Shown here: in pieces, positions 36,499 through 50,900 of the stretch
Position numbering within the stretch: the stretch's first letter is position 1
Layout of the letters: every line of letters starts with the position of its first letter
Source of the DNA: Euryodendron excelsum
Lineage: Eukaryota > Streptophyta > Magnoliopsida > Ericales > Pentaphylacaceae
Assembly (NCBI GenBank): GCA_033060915.1
Contig: CM065393.1
Location: 5,237,001-5,301,000, forward strand
Length of the DNA stretch: 64,000 nucleotides
Direction: 5' to 3'
Made by a program: the position numbers and the translations under genes
The notes under the pieces: generated by a model
What the model saw: the letters and a program-made list of their open reading frames with translations, nothing else
What the model was told of the DNA's origin: nothing
Databases searched by the model: none

Positions 36499-39400
36499 GG
36501 TGTTTGCTGGACATTCTAGCAAATCAGATGTTATTTATGATTGTGAAGTCACATTTTTAAACTTCAATCTTTGCGTGCCTTTGGCAAAAGAGTACTTTCT
36601 TTTTTTTAAAAATCAATGAAAGGGTTAGGATTTTTGTTTTGTCTTTTTAAGGGTTGTTTCATTATTAAGTGCATTTTGACCATGCAGAACACATTATCAC
36701 AGAACTATTTATCACTTAAATTAAGAATGTCCTAAAATGGGTTTGAGTTTTGAGTAGGAAGGCTTACAATTGGATGCTAAATAGGGTCAACAGAAGGTGA
36801 CTCTAAATTTTTATCTTACTGAGAAGATTCATCTTTAAATTCTAAATTAAAAAATTTAGAACTTAAGAGTTTTGTATACTAATAATTTAGTATTAAAGAT
36901 TTTTAGTACTTAATTTTTTGTTTTATTAAATAGCCCGTGTATTGGGATATTCACCATGATGCTTGTCATGGTCCCATATCCATGTTTGACCTAAGAGTAT
37001 GTGACTGGACACGGTTATACTCGTCAACCTTTCAACTTTGTGTTAGCAAATGCATGCCACATGATATGGTTGTAGATATAGCTTAACTTTCAACTCTAGT
37101 TTCTTCATGGTTTTTTTTCCGATGCCAATTAGTACAAGTCCCTGTGTCCATCAATGAGCATGTTCCTCCTCTTAAACTGACTCTGTTTGATGGATTTTCA
37201 TTCTGTGATATAACACTTAATCAATCCTGGAACCTTGTTTAGTAGTTATGATAAGAAGATGAATAATGCCCATCAAATTTCATAATCTTGATCATCACAG
37301 ATAACTTGCAATTAGCAATTAGGGGATTACAGATATCTTCAAGTTGTGTTTCTTTAAATTCGTTAACATTTTGGGACTTTCCCTCTTGAGTCATAGCTAC
37401 TAACTTTGGAGGATATTGGAAAGAGAGAAAACCACAACAATCGTAATTCCTCGACCTTGTCTTAGTTTTTTGCTACTTGCTTTGGATGAAGAAGTGCTAG
37501 ATGGCTTATTGAAACTAAGAACTTCCTTGTGGTTTGTTGATAGACTTACTTCAACTAGCATCTGTAAAACTCCTCTTTCTGAAATCTGCTTCCAATCTGG
37601 TAGGCAGCTTGAATAGCTGTGATATAAACTTGACTCACAGCTCTGCCCGCCACCAGGGGTTCTTAGGGGGGAATTCTCTAACTTTTGTTTAGGAAGCCTC
37701 TAGGAGCCACTTAAACAGTAGAACTTCCAGTACATGGGTCCATAGACATGCTCTTTCATGTCATTTAAAATGCAATAAACTCTTTCTTGTTATTAATCAT
37801 CACAAAACAACGAATCATGGCAATCTTAACTCTTCTTCTGCTTTGTGGGCTTGGGTTGTAGAAGTCTTGAGTCTTTGGTCGGGGAAAAGTTATGTTTACC
37901 AAAGGATGATATCTAAGGTTAAGAGGAGTAGTTGATTGCAGATTATGAAGTGCAGGAAATTGTAGGTGAGAAAGAGAAGAAGATAGTTGATAGTTCTAGG
38001 ATCTTAAGTATAATCCTTAGGCTTACTTATCAAAAAAAAAAAAAAAAGTATAATCCATAGGCTTCACCCTTGCAAGGTTTTGTTTTCTTCAACACAACAC
38101 ACAATATTAAATTCTCCAAAGTCTCTAGTATGTCTACACAACTCAATTTGACCAGAAATAAATCTGAATTTCATTTTCATTTTGAGTAATACATCAAAAT
38201 AGAATACTTGACTCTTTGAGTACGATGTATATCTAGATCCAACAAGGAACATATAAAAATGACACATTTACATAACTTGACCCGAAATAGGAACATGGAC
38301 ACATACTACAGCTCATGTATAGTAAACCTGAAAATACTAAATATAATAAAGTAAAATCTAGCAGACGAGTTTTGGCAGAAGAGGATCTAAAAAAATGGGT
38401 TATAAAGCCCTTACAAATTTGTGTTCATACAATTAATTTGAACTAAGAATACCTTCAAAAGAAACGCATTTTAATAGATTATGTTCATTTAAATGTGTAA
38501 TTGTCAATAAAACATCCTGCTCACAGATGTACTTTGATAAATTCCAATGGTGCAGTCTATGTAACTCTACCCTTACCATACTACATTTTACAGCATGTCG
38601 TGTACAACATTCCCATTTCAGATATATGTAATGAAACGATTAACAGTACTAGTAACATTATGCCATCTGTTGGATGTGGTATCACGGTATATATCTTTGT
38701 AGTGGCTATGTCAGGGTGCCTGTTTGGAGAAATGGCTCCACAGTGTCACTGCAACATGATGCAAAAGATCTGAAACATTTCCTTTACTTGAAGCATTTTA
38801 TCTGTTATGAATGACTATGGACAACTATTTAGCAAAAGCTATAGGTTGTTGAGTGGGCTATCAGAAGGCCAAGTGAGCTTAAAAAAAAAAAAGTACAGTG
38901 CTTTTGGAATGTCAAGTGCAAATAGGTTTGAAGAAGAATTTACTGTAGAACTTTTTATGACTTTCTGCAAATAAAAACTCTTGCTTGACTTTATAAACTT
39001 TACTAGGAAAACAAGAGGCTATTGTCTAATAATTGATGTCATTAAAGTTTCCATGAAAAGCTAAGATTCCCCGAATGCTCCCTTGGATGCAGTGTAGGGA
39101 AGTTTAGAAGTGTTGCACTTTGTGATCTAGATGAATGGTGCATATTAGGGAAACTTCCCAAACAATATCGTCTTCATTATAGAGCGTAATTTCAAATTTT
39201 ACAGTAGAGATGAACATAGCTTAAATTTCCTAATGAACTTCTATATGGCATGATGGGTTTCTCTGATAGCTTGAGTAACAACTTATCTGTTGGATTGCAT
39301 TCAGCATATTCATAATTTTCCTTTTAGTGCTCAAATTTTCTTTAACCGATGATGATCTGTTGATTGGTTGAAGTATGGTGCCTTCTTTGGTATGTCACTG

Positions 39401-41634
39401 CAGCAAGCTTTGGTGGGTGAGGGCTCAGCTGAAGAGCAGCTTTTTTCTTCAGAAAGTAGCTTAATCAAAGATGGCATCACTAGTGAACTTGATAGCTATT
39501 TAAAAAAGCTAAAGGTATCTATGCTGTTGCTGCTGCTCTCTCTCTTTTTAACAGCAGCTGGTCCAGCCACTACCAAACCCCCCACAAAACAAAACAAAAC
39601 AAAAAAAAAAAACCACCCCTGGGGCACGCTTAACCATAGTTAGTTGCTTACTTGTGGTTAAATCTGTGTTTCTGGCTGATGAACAACACTTATTGTGCTT
39701 GTTACCTTGAATAATCCTGTAATCTTTGTCCCAACAGGGACAATTGTTTTACTGGAAAAATGAGGTGGATCAGAAGTACAGGAGGAACAGCCTTATATTC
39801 TACTCTAGAGAGCTGTAGAAAAATTGTCCCATATGTATAATCACATTGCACTTCTCACAAATCTGACTTGATCGTGAACCCGACATTTAGTTAAGAAATA
39901 TGTTGAAAGATAAAATGCGTATTTTCTTGGCACAATGTGGGAAGAGTAAAATCTGAAGAAAATGTTTCTCTATTGTACTCATTCTCTTTTTCTAAATAAA
40001 CAATGTGTTGCCCTCCTTTTCCCTGCCTTCATGAATCATATGTTTCTCAAGTCAATAGTGACTTGCCTTCTTGCTGACATTCGGAAAGGGTGATCCAAAG
40101 GTTTCTACTGAGGTCTCTTTGCAATTTAATGGTCGTGTAGATGACTAAATATCCCCAAGTGGGCATAACAAACTGGAGGGTCTATGCTTGATTGGGTTCT
40201 CTCCCATATTTGTCTTTTGCCTGAATCCAACCCATAAAAATCTGTGGTAAGAGTTACATATTTCAGTTTATACTTGGATCAAATTTTGTTTGGCATCACT
40301 TTGATGGAACTTAAAAGTTGAAATAGCAGTATTAATGTGTTGAATCTTAACCTTGTGTCAGTTGGAATGAACTCTCTTGGGAAGTGTGGTGCGCATGCAT
40401 GCGTGCATTTATCATCTTCATGTATTATTCCTATGGTGCTGGGACGTATTGCTAACATATGGATTGTGATATAAATCCTTATTTTCATCATAATTTTCTC
40501 TAAGTACAGTTTATGGATTTTCTGTTATTCTTTGAAACAAATAAAATAAAATTCTTTTAATTTTTCTGTTACATTGTTTTTTTATTCTACAATATCAAAT
40601 GATATAGGTGTTATTTCTGGAAATTATCATTACATCTAAATAGTCCTGGCAAAATTTGCCCCCTCTCCTATGTGTGGTGAACCCATGGAACCAAGACATT
40701 AGTGGCGTTAATATTTCAGTGCTTAGATGTGTAATGCTATCATTTCGTCACATGATCACTTTATTTTTCCTTGGTAAGTAATTTGAGCTTTAAAATTTCC
40801 ATAACTTTTTCTTAAAATATTTTCTCCTTTCAAAGTGACCTGAAATGTTTCTTAAATTGTTTATGGTGATCTTATTTGTAATCTATTTCAATAACTGAAT
40901 CTTTGTTAGCTCATCAAGGCCAAATGGGAAAAGTATCTTGGGCTACTTGTAGGTTTCGTCGTTGGAGCATTGTTTGTCTTACACTTTCTAGTTTTTGTCA
41001 CTTGCCTGCCTGAGTATCTTCATCTCAGATGTATGCTTAGCTTGGAGTTTGATCGTGCCTCTTGAATGTCAAGCAACAAACTCCAAGTTGTGGGTAGCTT
41101 ATTTGCAATTTTCCTTGCGATTTGGTTGGTACATTTGCACTGTTATCTGAAGTACATTAGCAGTTGTCACCCATTTCCAGTTTGAAATATTTTTAAGTGT
41201 TTGGCAGTTTGCTATAAAAAAAAATCCACTTTTGGATTTTTCAGCTGTATTTGTTTCTCCTGTTGGGTACATGTTTGTTTTATGATGCCATTTCTTTGAT
41301 TGTTGGGAGGGTATTTCCAATGAGGAGTTTTTTACCATATCCAATTCCTAAATTTTCTTTTTTACCAAACCCAACTGGTTTTGAACTTATTTACGAAACC
41401 CAACCTCTAATATCATGTGCACAAAACGCAACTTCAGAATGAAGTCATGTTTTCAAAAGACGATTTTAGCCTGAAGTCATGTTTTGAACCCACAACTTCA
41501 GTTTGATCCCACTGTCTCATGGCCGCATAACCATTCTGTTCTCTCCTCTACTTTGTTCTTCTTGATCCCAACTGTATCACCAATCAACCACAGCCCACTT
41601 CATGTTTCCCTTCTACTATTTCATGTTTCATCAG

Positions 41635-41672
<38 letters not shown>

Positions 41673-41876
41673 TACACCCGTATATATATACGTATCTATA
41701 TATACCTACATTGGTAACAAGTATATATATGTATATATATATGCACACATATATATTAACCCCAAGAATATGCATATGTTCTCAATCTTGATGTTTCCGT
41801 AATTGACTGAGTCCTCTATTTCATATTCTCAATTTCTGCTAATCGTGGTTGGATGTGCCAATGCCAATTGAGGTAA

Positions 41877-41907
<31 letters not shown>

Positions 41908-44900
41908 TGTATACCTAATTTGATTGAAATCAGTTATGGGCTCTAACAAAGTTGACCAAGTAAAGAGGGACACGGGTCAAGTGGGTGGAGTGAGGCATGA
42001 GCGTGGTGGGCCTGCTGGTGCTTCAGCTCTGGTGGTGGTAGGTTCGCCCATTGCTGGACTGTGTTGGTGGTGATGACTAAGAGGAAGGAGAGAATGGTTG
42101 TGCGGCTGTTTTGGTAGTGGGATCAAATTGAAGTTGTGGTTTCAAAACACAACTTCATTATGAAGTCATGTTTTGATCCTATGATTTTGGTGGGCATGAA
42201 CACAAGCCTAGCAGAATAATTAACTGCTTAAGCACATCTGGAATGTTGGTTGTGTTCGAGCTCACTTGAGATTGGTTGCATTGGCCATTGTAGTTTGAGT
42301 CGTTCTCGCTTTTCGATGCTAAGCATCAATATCGGCAAGAGTGTGATTACGTAGGGCAAAGCTTTTGAATTTTTTTTTAATTTTATGAGAGCATTGCCTT
42401 TAGAACGTTAATAAATGCAAGGGTAAATTGCGCCCCCCCCCCCCCCTTCCTTGCGGGGCCAACCACCACCACCACCACAAAAGCCCACACCATCCCTGTT
42501 GTTGCCTCTTGCCTCTTTAAACACATTGAATGCCCCCAAAATTAGAAATTGTTCAAACTTTTTTATTCACCCCACTTTTTCTCTCATCATTTTTGTTCTC
42601 TTCCTTTTGATTCTCCATACGTTACACCATCAACGGTGACAAATTAGACATCAGTTGCAAGAAATTTCAAAAGGTCTTGTCAATCTGGAACAAGATTGAT
42701 TCATCGGTGATTTGGGTGCAATCAGATATTGTTGGTTCCCAAAAAGTTGATGGGTTTGGGGAGACAGAAGTGGATGATGGGCAGTGAGTTGGGGATGAGC
42801 AGTGGCGATTCAATGTGGGTGTATTCAAGTATGTTATTGGTGCAGCCAGAAAAGATGCCACCTGGATTTACTCACATGTATATACGTGTGTGGATATATA
42901 TGTATGTATTGTTTGAATTGTTATGTTTGTTGTCCGGGCTTATCTTTCTGATCTAGTATGGCTGTTTCCTGTAAAGGGGGTGGCATGACAATGAGGTTTA
43001 GTAGTGGCGGTTTGTGGCATTATTGATGAAAGAAGGTAAAGGTTAGCTCTGGTGATGATTGCCATATTTTGTATTGATTGTGGGTGAAGGTCATCTATGG
43101 TGAAATTCCAGCATGGGATGTAATTAATTGTGCAGGGGAAGAGTTGTGTTTTACCATTTATTATAGAAAGGGTGGCAGCTGCGGCGGCTTTGACAAGGAG
43201 AGGGGAGGTGTTCTGGTTGAGAGAGAGAGAGAGAGAGGATCATACAAATCACAAAATCTCTTTTTTTGTTCAGTATGAATGGTTTAAGCTTGGGATGTGA
43301 AGTTGCTTTATATTTTGCATTGCAGTTGATAAATTTGCTTTTGAATGTGATCTGCATGTGATGGTATATAACTGAAGATGAGAGAGCGTAGAGAAAGAAT
43401 GAGAGGGAAATTAGGCCATTTCAGTCATTCTACAAACTCTTTTAGGGCCATAATTGAAAATTCAACATTATTTTATTGCCCGAGGGTCAAAAGGTCTTTT
43501 TATGTAGTCAGCTTAATCAACAGTTAGGTCTTCTTAATACATTTTGATGGCCGGGGAGATCCCTGCTTATTTTTCAAATAAGGGAGGTGTAGGTGTCTGA
43601 TTCCAAAACCTCAGGGGAGGTCATTAAAATATATCCTAATTTCAATTGCAACTTTTGTCAGGCAATTTTGATTTTTACTACGTATAATTGTACAAGTTTT
43701 CATAAATAATTTTTTGTTCTATTTTGCTATGATGAGCAGGATCAGTATGGAGTGTCTTGTTCTTGTCGAGAAGTTGGAGTGAGCCCTCGTTTACATAGAT
43801 TTCAAGTACTCTTCTCTTCCAAAATCTAGCTTTTCTGCTCTATTTATTTTTTGATTTTCCGTTTTATTTATCTATGTATCGGTTGTTGCCTTCTTCCATG
43901 TTATATACATGTTGATCTAGAACTTCTACTTTTGGCTCCAAAACAATGATTAAATAGCTTGTGTACTTGAAAGTCAATGGGAAAAAATAGAAGCAAAGAA
44001 TAGGGAAGGCAGGGTTCTGCCATTACATTTGGCTCCTAGGCACTAGCACCTAATGGAAGATGCATCACAGATGGCAAGTGAAAGGCTTTGAAAGATTTAT
44101 TTGTTCCAACTAACCAATACCTGATGCAGAGGACTATAGCTTGGAAGCTAAGTAGTCTTGGAACCCAAGTAAAGACTAAAAGACTTGAACTTTCTTCAAA
44201 CTGATTAGACCCACTAGCCTGATCCATATTAGTAAGTTGACGATAAAACCTAGAGATAATTAAACTCCAGTTTCCTCGTTCTGGTCTAGTATTTCCACAA
44301 CTAAAGGCATGTTTTTTTTTTTTTGGCGTCATATCAATATTTTAGTCCCTTATATTGGGGCACAGATTGTTTGGCTTAAACTCAAGTAATTAAACCTTAA
44401 GGAGCATTTGACCTGCAGTAATTTCCAATAGCTGACATGTAGGGTGCAAAAGAGAGGAAAATACAAGAGGATAAGACATCCTCCAGGAACAAAAGCAATG
44501 ACAAAGGAAGTGTAGATGAAACAATAAACAAAAAATAACTCCTGGCACTAAAGGCATATGGAATGTTGTGCTTGTGGCAGAACGGTAGAAGATTTACAAC
44601 TGAAGGGGACAAATATTCACTAGTCTGTAGCCACTCTTTTTTTATTTATAAAATTTGTAGAAAAGTTAAAAGTAAATGCACTTTTTATGTGGTTTGCACC
44701 ATGACCGTCACATGTATTGCTCTGCGCTGGACCACTATCTGCCTATGCATCTAAAGTTTGCTCTTCATGTCTTGTCAAGGGGAGTTAATGAATTTATAAT
44801 TTGCTTTGAGTTTCAAGTTTTCTATTATATTCTCTAAGGTATATCTTTTTATTTTAGGTGCTTGATGCATTGGTATGTCTTTTGTGCCGGTCAAATATTT

Positions 44901-47900
44901 CTGCAGAAACAATGTGGGATGGTGGTTGGCTTTTGCGCCAGTTGCTTCCTTATAGCGAGGCAGAGTTTAACAGCCATCATCTCAAATTGCTCAAAGTAAG
45001 TTATATCCTAAGATGCAGTAGATACTATATGCCATTTAGTATCATTTCTTGTTTGATGTATTGGTTGATAGCTTTTATTGATGCAACATATACTTTTTAT
45101 ATACTTGTATTATATTTGTTAAAAAGCAGCACTAATCCAACTCTGATCAACCTCAAATTGCTCCAACATACTATGGATTTTGAAGTCTTTATTGTATTAG
45201 TGACCAGCATGTATTCCATCCATTCAAGTCGTCATTGTAATCATGGATATTATCGTAGTACTCGTGAATATCAAATTCGTCAAACTATAATATTTCAGTT
45301 TTTCTTTTGGGTAGTATCAGTTGATAGTGTAGTACCCTTCAATCTCAAATTGCGTATAGTATGATGTAAGTTTGATGGATTGAAATTATTCTATGTATGG
45401 ATCTTCAAACTTTTATTGATATCAGTGGCAGTCACATGTTGAATTTGTCAGCCTTCATTATAATCATTTATCGTATCTTTATGCTCATTACAATGGCAAA
45501 AAATAGAAAAAAGCAGTAAAAGGTATACCAGTCTTGTGTAAAGCTCATGATTCCATCAAAAGGATGTATGTTGGAGTTAATAAGCATTCATTTCTTCTGT
45601 TTTCCTTACTTTTGATTCCAAAAGATTGAAAATTTGTGTAGAGAGCTGAAGTTTACTCATAATACACAATAATGCAAAAAATAAGGGGTAGAAAATAATA
45701 TTTTTTGTTTTAATCAGTTTTGCTTTCCTTTTTGTTATAGTATATCCACGTCTAAGCAAAACATATCCCTTGTATCTTATTGTGTGTGACACATCCTTTA
45801 TCTTTTTGTAAACGAACAAAAGTACATGCATGCACATAAAATGTCACAAAATTTCTAGTATGCCAAAATGCGGAGGCATAGTTGGTTAAGTGTTCGGTAG
45901 AAAATTAGTGGTGCCTATAGTTTGTTTTGTTTTGGGTTTTGGGCATAGTTCGACTCTCATGGTACTTTCTTTGAACAAGTGGTGGGAAAATAAAGTATCT
46001 TAATCTTTGTTATTTGTTTTAGATTATTTTAGAAAGAAGAAACATGTAATACGATGCTATAGACATAGAGAAGAAGAGAGGGAGGCTGCATCGAGTCTTC
46101 CAATTGACTCATACACATTCGTACTTTGGTTGTGTGTGTGTGTGTGAGCACGTGCAAAGCTCTTCCAATGGTTTCAGCTTTTTACACACTAAGACATAAT
46201 TTGTTCTTCCCATGAGAAACCATTTTATAGGCCTTAGAAAACCTTAATAACAATTAATTACCATATATGGTATATACAATACCTTCCGATAGGGCAGCAA
46301 TTTAAGTCCCAAGATATTGTCCATAAAACATAAAAACATCTAAAAGAATACATAATGTAATTAGAAGAGATTCCTAGTAAAATCCTAATGACTTGATTGA
46401 GAATCTTTATATGACTTGCATTAACTAGCCTGAATCAGTTTTGTTTATAGAAACCAAGTAGGCTTAGGGTTAAAAACAGTAAAAGAGTATTTTTAGGATG
46501 ACCTAAAACATAAAAAATGTAATGCTCAGATTCAACCCAAAACTTGATGAAACAAAGTCCATATCCCACAAAAAATTCTTCTATGCCCCTTTTCTTTTTG
46601 TCATGCTTTGCATCATATTCTTCCCCTTGCTTAATAACAAATGGTCCATTCATGTAAATAGGGGATTGGCATGTCACATCTTATCAGTGCTTTTTTCACT
46701 TTTTATTTTTATTTTTATAATTTTAACCAGGTAATTCTATGTAGGGTGAGAAAATTCAAGATCAACATGCCCTCTAGGATTATAATCCTTCAGATTCACC
46801 TCAAAATCAGGAATGAGTTGTTCGCTTTAGATGTCTAGCCGCTTTGATTTGGGAGGCTAAAGTTCCCCCAGAAAAGCTTCTGTTGTATGTGGCTCATGAG
46901 ATAATTATTACTGTTGAGAATGACCTGACAAGCCAACACCCCCAAAATGAGATACCTTAGTAGAAATAGTGTTGGAGCAGTGATTCATGGGTTGTTTGAA
47001 CATCTTATGTTCTTTGGCAGTGGTTGTTTCCTATGTCCAGGAATCATTTACTTGTTCCCCTTCAAACTCCAAACCTATTGGGTATGTCCTTCAAGAGTTT
47101 GGTCCAGATGATCAAGTTAAAATTGTCTAATGCCCTTGCTATCTGCTGTTCTTTGGACAGAAAGTCACGCAGAAGTCAGAACCTTCAAGGAAGAAGAGAC
47201 CTCTTTGGGAGACCTGTGGAATTGAGAAGCTTCCTTGCTCTGTTTGGGGCTCACTTCAAAAGTGTTTTATGATGTTCCTCATAGTTGGGTGGAGGGACAT
47301 TCAGTAGTAGTCTTGGATATGGCTATCGTCTTGTGGCTAGGGTTATTTGATGAGGCAAGTTTGGACTTGCATTATTTATTAGGTGTGAAGCTTCTGTGGA
47401 TGTCTCGAGAGGCTCCCGAGGAGTTTACTTTAGAGAAGACAATTGCTTGCCTTCATTGTTTTGCTGCCTACTTCACTAACTTTTTGTTTGCTTATTTTTG
47501 TACCTTTTCTCCTTTACTTCTAATTAATTTAGTTCTCATCTAAAGAATTTAAAAGTAATATTTAGGATTGTCAAGAAGGACTTCATTATTAGTACAAGTA
47601 TCAGTAATTAAATAGTAAAGGTCCCTGAAAAATTTGATGCCATAACAAGCAATTTCATTTAAGCATATGTAAATGTTGTTTGACATTGCAAACAACCTTA
47701 AGGAGAAATAGACAAGGTGTTTAATGTGGATTTATTAAAATTCAGCACTTCGTGACATGAAAAGACCCTCTAACCCAAAAGGATATGAGTGGAGGCATAG
47801 AGAATTTTGGAGTATTGTAATTTGGAATGAAGATGCCATTTGTTCTATAGGCAAAGTCCCTTATCCATGACAGGGTCTTCCTTGAAACTTAAACTTCTTC

Positions 47901-50900
47901 TTCAACTTCTTCTTGCTAACTGCCACTGCTGGCCCACTTACCAATTGAATAGAACAACAATATTGAAGTTCCCATTGTAATATTCTTCATATAATCCTGT
48001 AACCTATTTTACGGGATCTTCATACTTCATGTCTCACATCTGGAAGCTATTTTTTCATAAATTGCGTCTTTGACTACCTTTCACTCACTCTTTTGTTGAT
48101 GATCTGAGTAAGTTATGGTTTAATGAAGTGGTAGTCTCTTCATGTGTAGGATTCATATGAGAATTGCACTACTAGTTTTCTTGCGGAGGTTAGAGGAACC
48201 TGGCCTGACCTACTTATAACAGTCCTTTCTGATGAGTGGAGAAAGTGCAAAAGAGGTATTTGACTTTGGTAGTTATGAACAACTGAAGCTTATAAATGTG
48301 TCCAAGTAGTATGTTGATGAATGAAACTTCTATTTATAGCAACTGAGGCTTCATCCCCTAAGAAAGAGCTCAAGTGCTTGCTATTCCCATCACAGAAGTT
48401 ATTTTTGGAAGGTATGACAAATTTCAAAGGATTGAAGGTTTTAGCATAGAAAATTGAAATAGGCATTTGTTTTTTAACATTTTTCTATGTGGTTAAGAAG
48501 TTTTTAATATTCTCTCCTATCTGTGCAGAAGCTATTCCTGGTGAGTCATCTTTTACTGCTGGCGAAAGAATGTGCGAGTTGGTGAAGGTTGTGTTTGAAC
48601 TCAGTTTTCGTCAATTCCCTTTCGTAAAAGCATAAGCAAATATCTGTAGATGTTGATGCTGCAACCTTTGTTCGTTCGTATCTATTGCAGATCTAGGAAT
48701 TCTTTTATTATTATTATTATGGGGGGAGATGTTTGCAATCTGTATGCAATAAACTATGGAAATGCTTCTAGAAAATGTTTCACTACAAGAAAGAAATTTT
48801 TATTGAACTTCCAAATTGTAGTTTTAATTCAAATATGTGTAGATTTGATATGTGTGTGTGTATATATATATCACTTCACAAATTCTCCTATCTTAAAAAT
48901 TTGGTTGAATTACTCAACATAATTAGTTTGTAATTCATGGACCATTAATAAAGATTAAAGCATTGCTTAAAAGATAAAGAAAAAAAGGTGGAGATTTACA
49001 TACACAAGATCATTGTTGGGAAGTGATGTTCATGACTAAGAGTATTTGAAATACAAGATCATGGCTCTTCTTCTTCTTCTTCTTCTTCTTCTTCTTCTTC
49101 TTCGTTTTACTGTTGGTGTGAAAATTTCGTCTCTCCCCTAAACTGTTGAAAGAATGACTTGGTTTACTCATCTGAATAATTTGAGAGGGCAATATTTTGA
49201 TTTAAATTTTGGTGGAAGTCAAATTACTGTAATGGGTTCTTCTTCTTCTTTGTTTTACTGCTGGTGTGAAAATTTCGTTTCTCTCCCCTGAACTGTTGAA
49301 AGAATGACTTGGTTTACTCATCTTAATAATTTGAGAGGGCAATATTTTCATTTAAATTTTGGTGGAAGTCAAATTACTGTAATGGGATTAAGATCAAGAT
49401 GTTAGAAGTGAATCAAAAAAGCAGAGCAGTGTAAATTTTTTTTTTTTTGCCATTACACAGACCAAAAAAAACAAAAAACTGTGTTGGCACTGGGGTTCCC
49501 CCTTTTGTATCCTCCATTTATTACCATACTTAGACAGATGAGAATTTCCTCTATGTTAGTGCTGTTCATTGTTTCTGTATCCTTTGTCCTTCACCTTTTG
49601 GTCCTGCAATCTATATCATCATCTCCGTTTTAGGTGTTTGTACTTCTTCATCAACTCCAAATTTTTTCTCTTGGTGGAGCTTTGCTTGATCAACCCCCCA
49701 TCCACCCTCCAGTTGATGTTCCTGAAACGTCCCGAGCAAAAACTGCTGGCCTGGATGCTTTTGGTCCAAAACCAGGTGCTGAATTGAAGCTTGGTTAGTT
49801 TTCTATCTTGAGGATATATTGGTTGGATCTATAGATGCAGACAAATGTAAATGGCATGTATGAATGGCATTTAATTTGTTTCTGTTAATGGATGATGCTT
49901 CTACTATGTTAAATTTTTACTCACTTTGTGCATATTTTAAGGGAATTATTGATGTCATCGGTTGTTCAATTAAGTGTTTTTTATTTGTATTTTTTGCTGG
50001 CTGCTGTTCAGTTGATGCAATGCCTTGTAGAATTTCATTTGAGAGGGGTAAAGAACGCCATTTTTGCTTTCTAGCTATATCTCTTGGAACATCTGGGTGG
50101 GTTATTCTGGCAGAAGAATTACCTCTGAAACGGCAATACGGAGTTGTTCGTGTTACTGCACCTTTGGCTGGCTGTAATGTAAGTGAGGCTCTATTATGCT
50201 TCTATTTCATAATCATAATATTTCCTGTGCTTCATTTCAATGGAAACAGTAGCACATTTTCTTGTTAGATACTTCTAAGTCTAAAACTAATTGATTGTTG
50301 CTCAAAACTAGTGGGGCTGAAAAGTTTCTACTTTTTACGTAGTTTAAGATCAGAAGATTTGGGGACAAGAAACTGTATTAATTGTGCTTAGCAATGGCTG
50401 TCCTACCTATACAGTCCAGTCTTTGTTTTGGTCTTCAGTCTACCATCGTATTATGATTTTTTGCTGGGAAAATTTTCCTTCTGTCATTTGCTAATATGAG
50501 ATTCTAGAGGTAGCTTTCCTTGGAAGAGTTTTTGGAATGCTGCAGTTCCCACCAAGGTGTCCTTTTTTGGGGGGTAAATTACACTTTACACCCATTGGGT
50601 TTGGCCCAAAAACATGGAACCTCTCTAAAGTTTGTTTTGTAAGAATAAACCCCCCTGTGGTGGCAACAGTTGAGATTTCTGTCCAAAATAACTGTGCGCG
50701 CATCACCCATGATGAAAATGAGCTAGCATGACTGTTCCCACGAAATAGACACTTATGCCCTTAAAACCAATTTTTCTTTCTTTTCCCTTTCTTCTTTCTC
50801 ATCTTCCTCCTCAAACCCTTCTGCCTACCACCACCCATGCCAGCCGTCACCTTCTTCCCAATTGAAATTCCACTTGGTTCCTTCTCTGGTTAAATAAAGA

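Larger units (their letters stand above)
36187..39403. other. TT9 intron 12 (3.2 kb), otherwise featureless
   Basis: Besides the G tract and a minute LINE insertion at 38025 it is AT-rich single-copy-looking sequence. Open frames at 37416-37616 and 38501-38773 have no recognisable content. Confidence 0.6.

Noticed and set aside
44858..45364. 168-codon frame as a separate gene or extended exon
   Set aside because: Only the first 46 codons match the TT9 protein; a GTAAG donor follows and the rest is intron.
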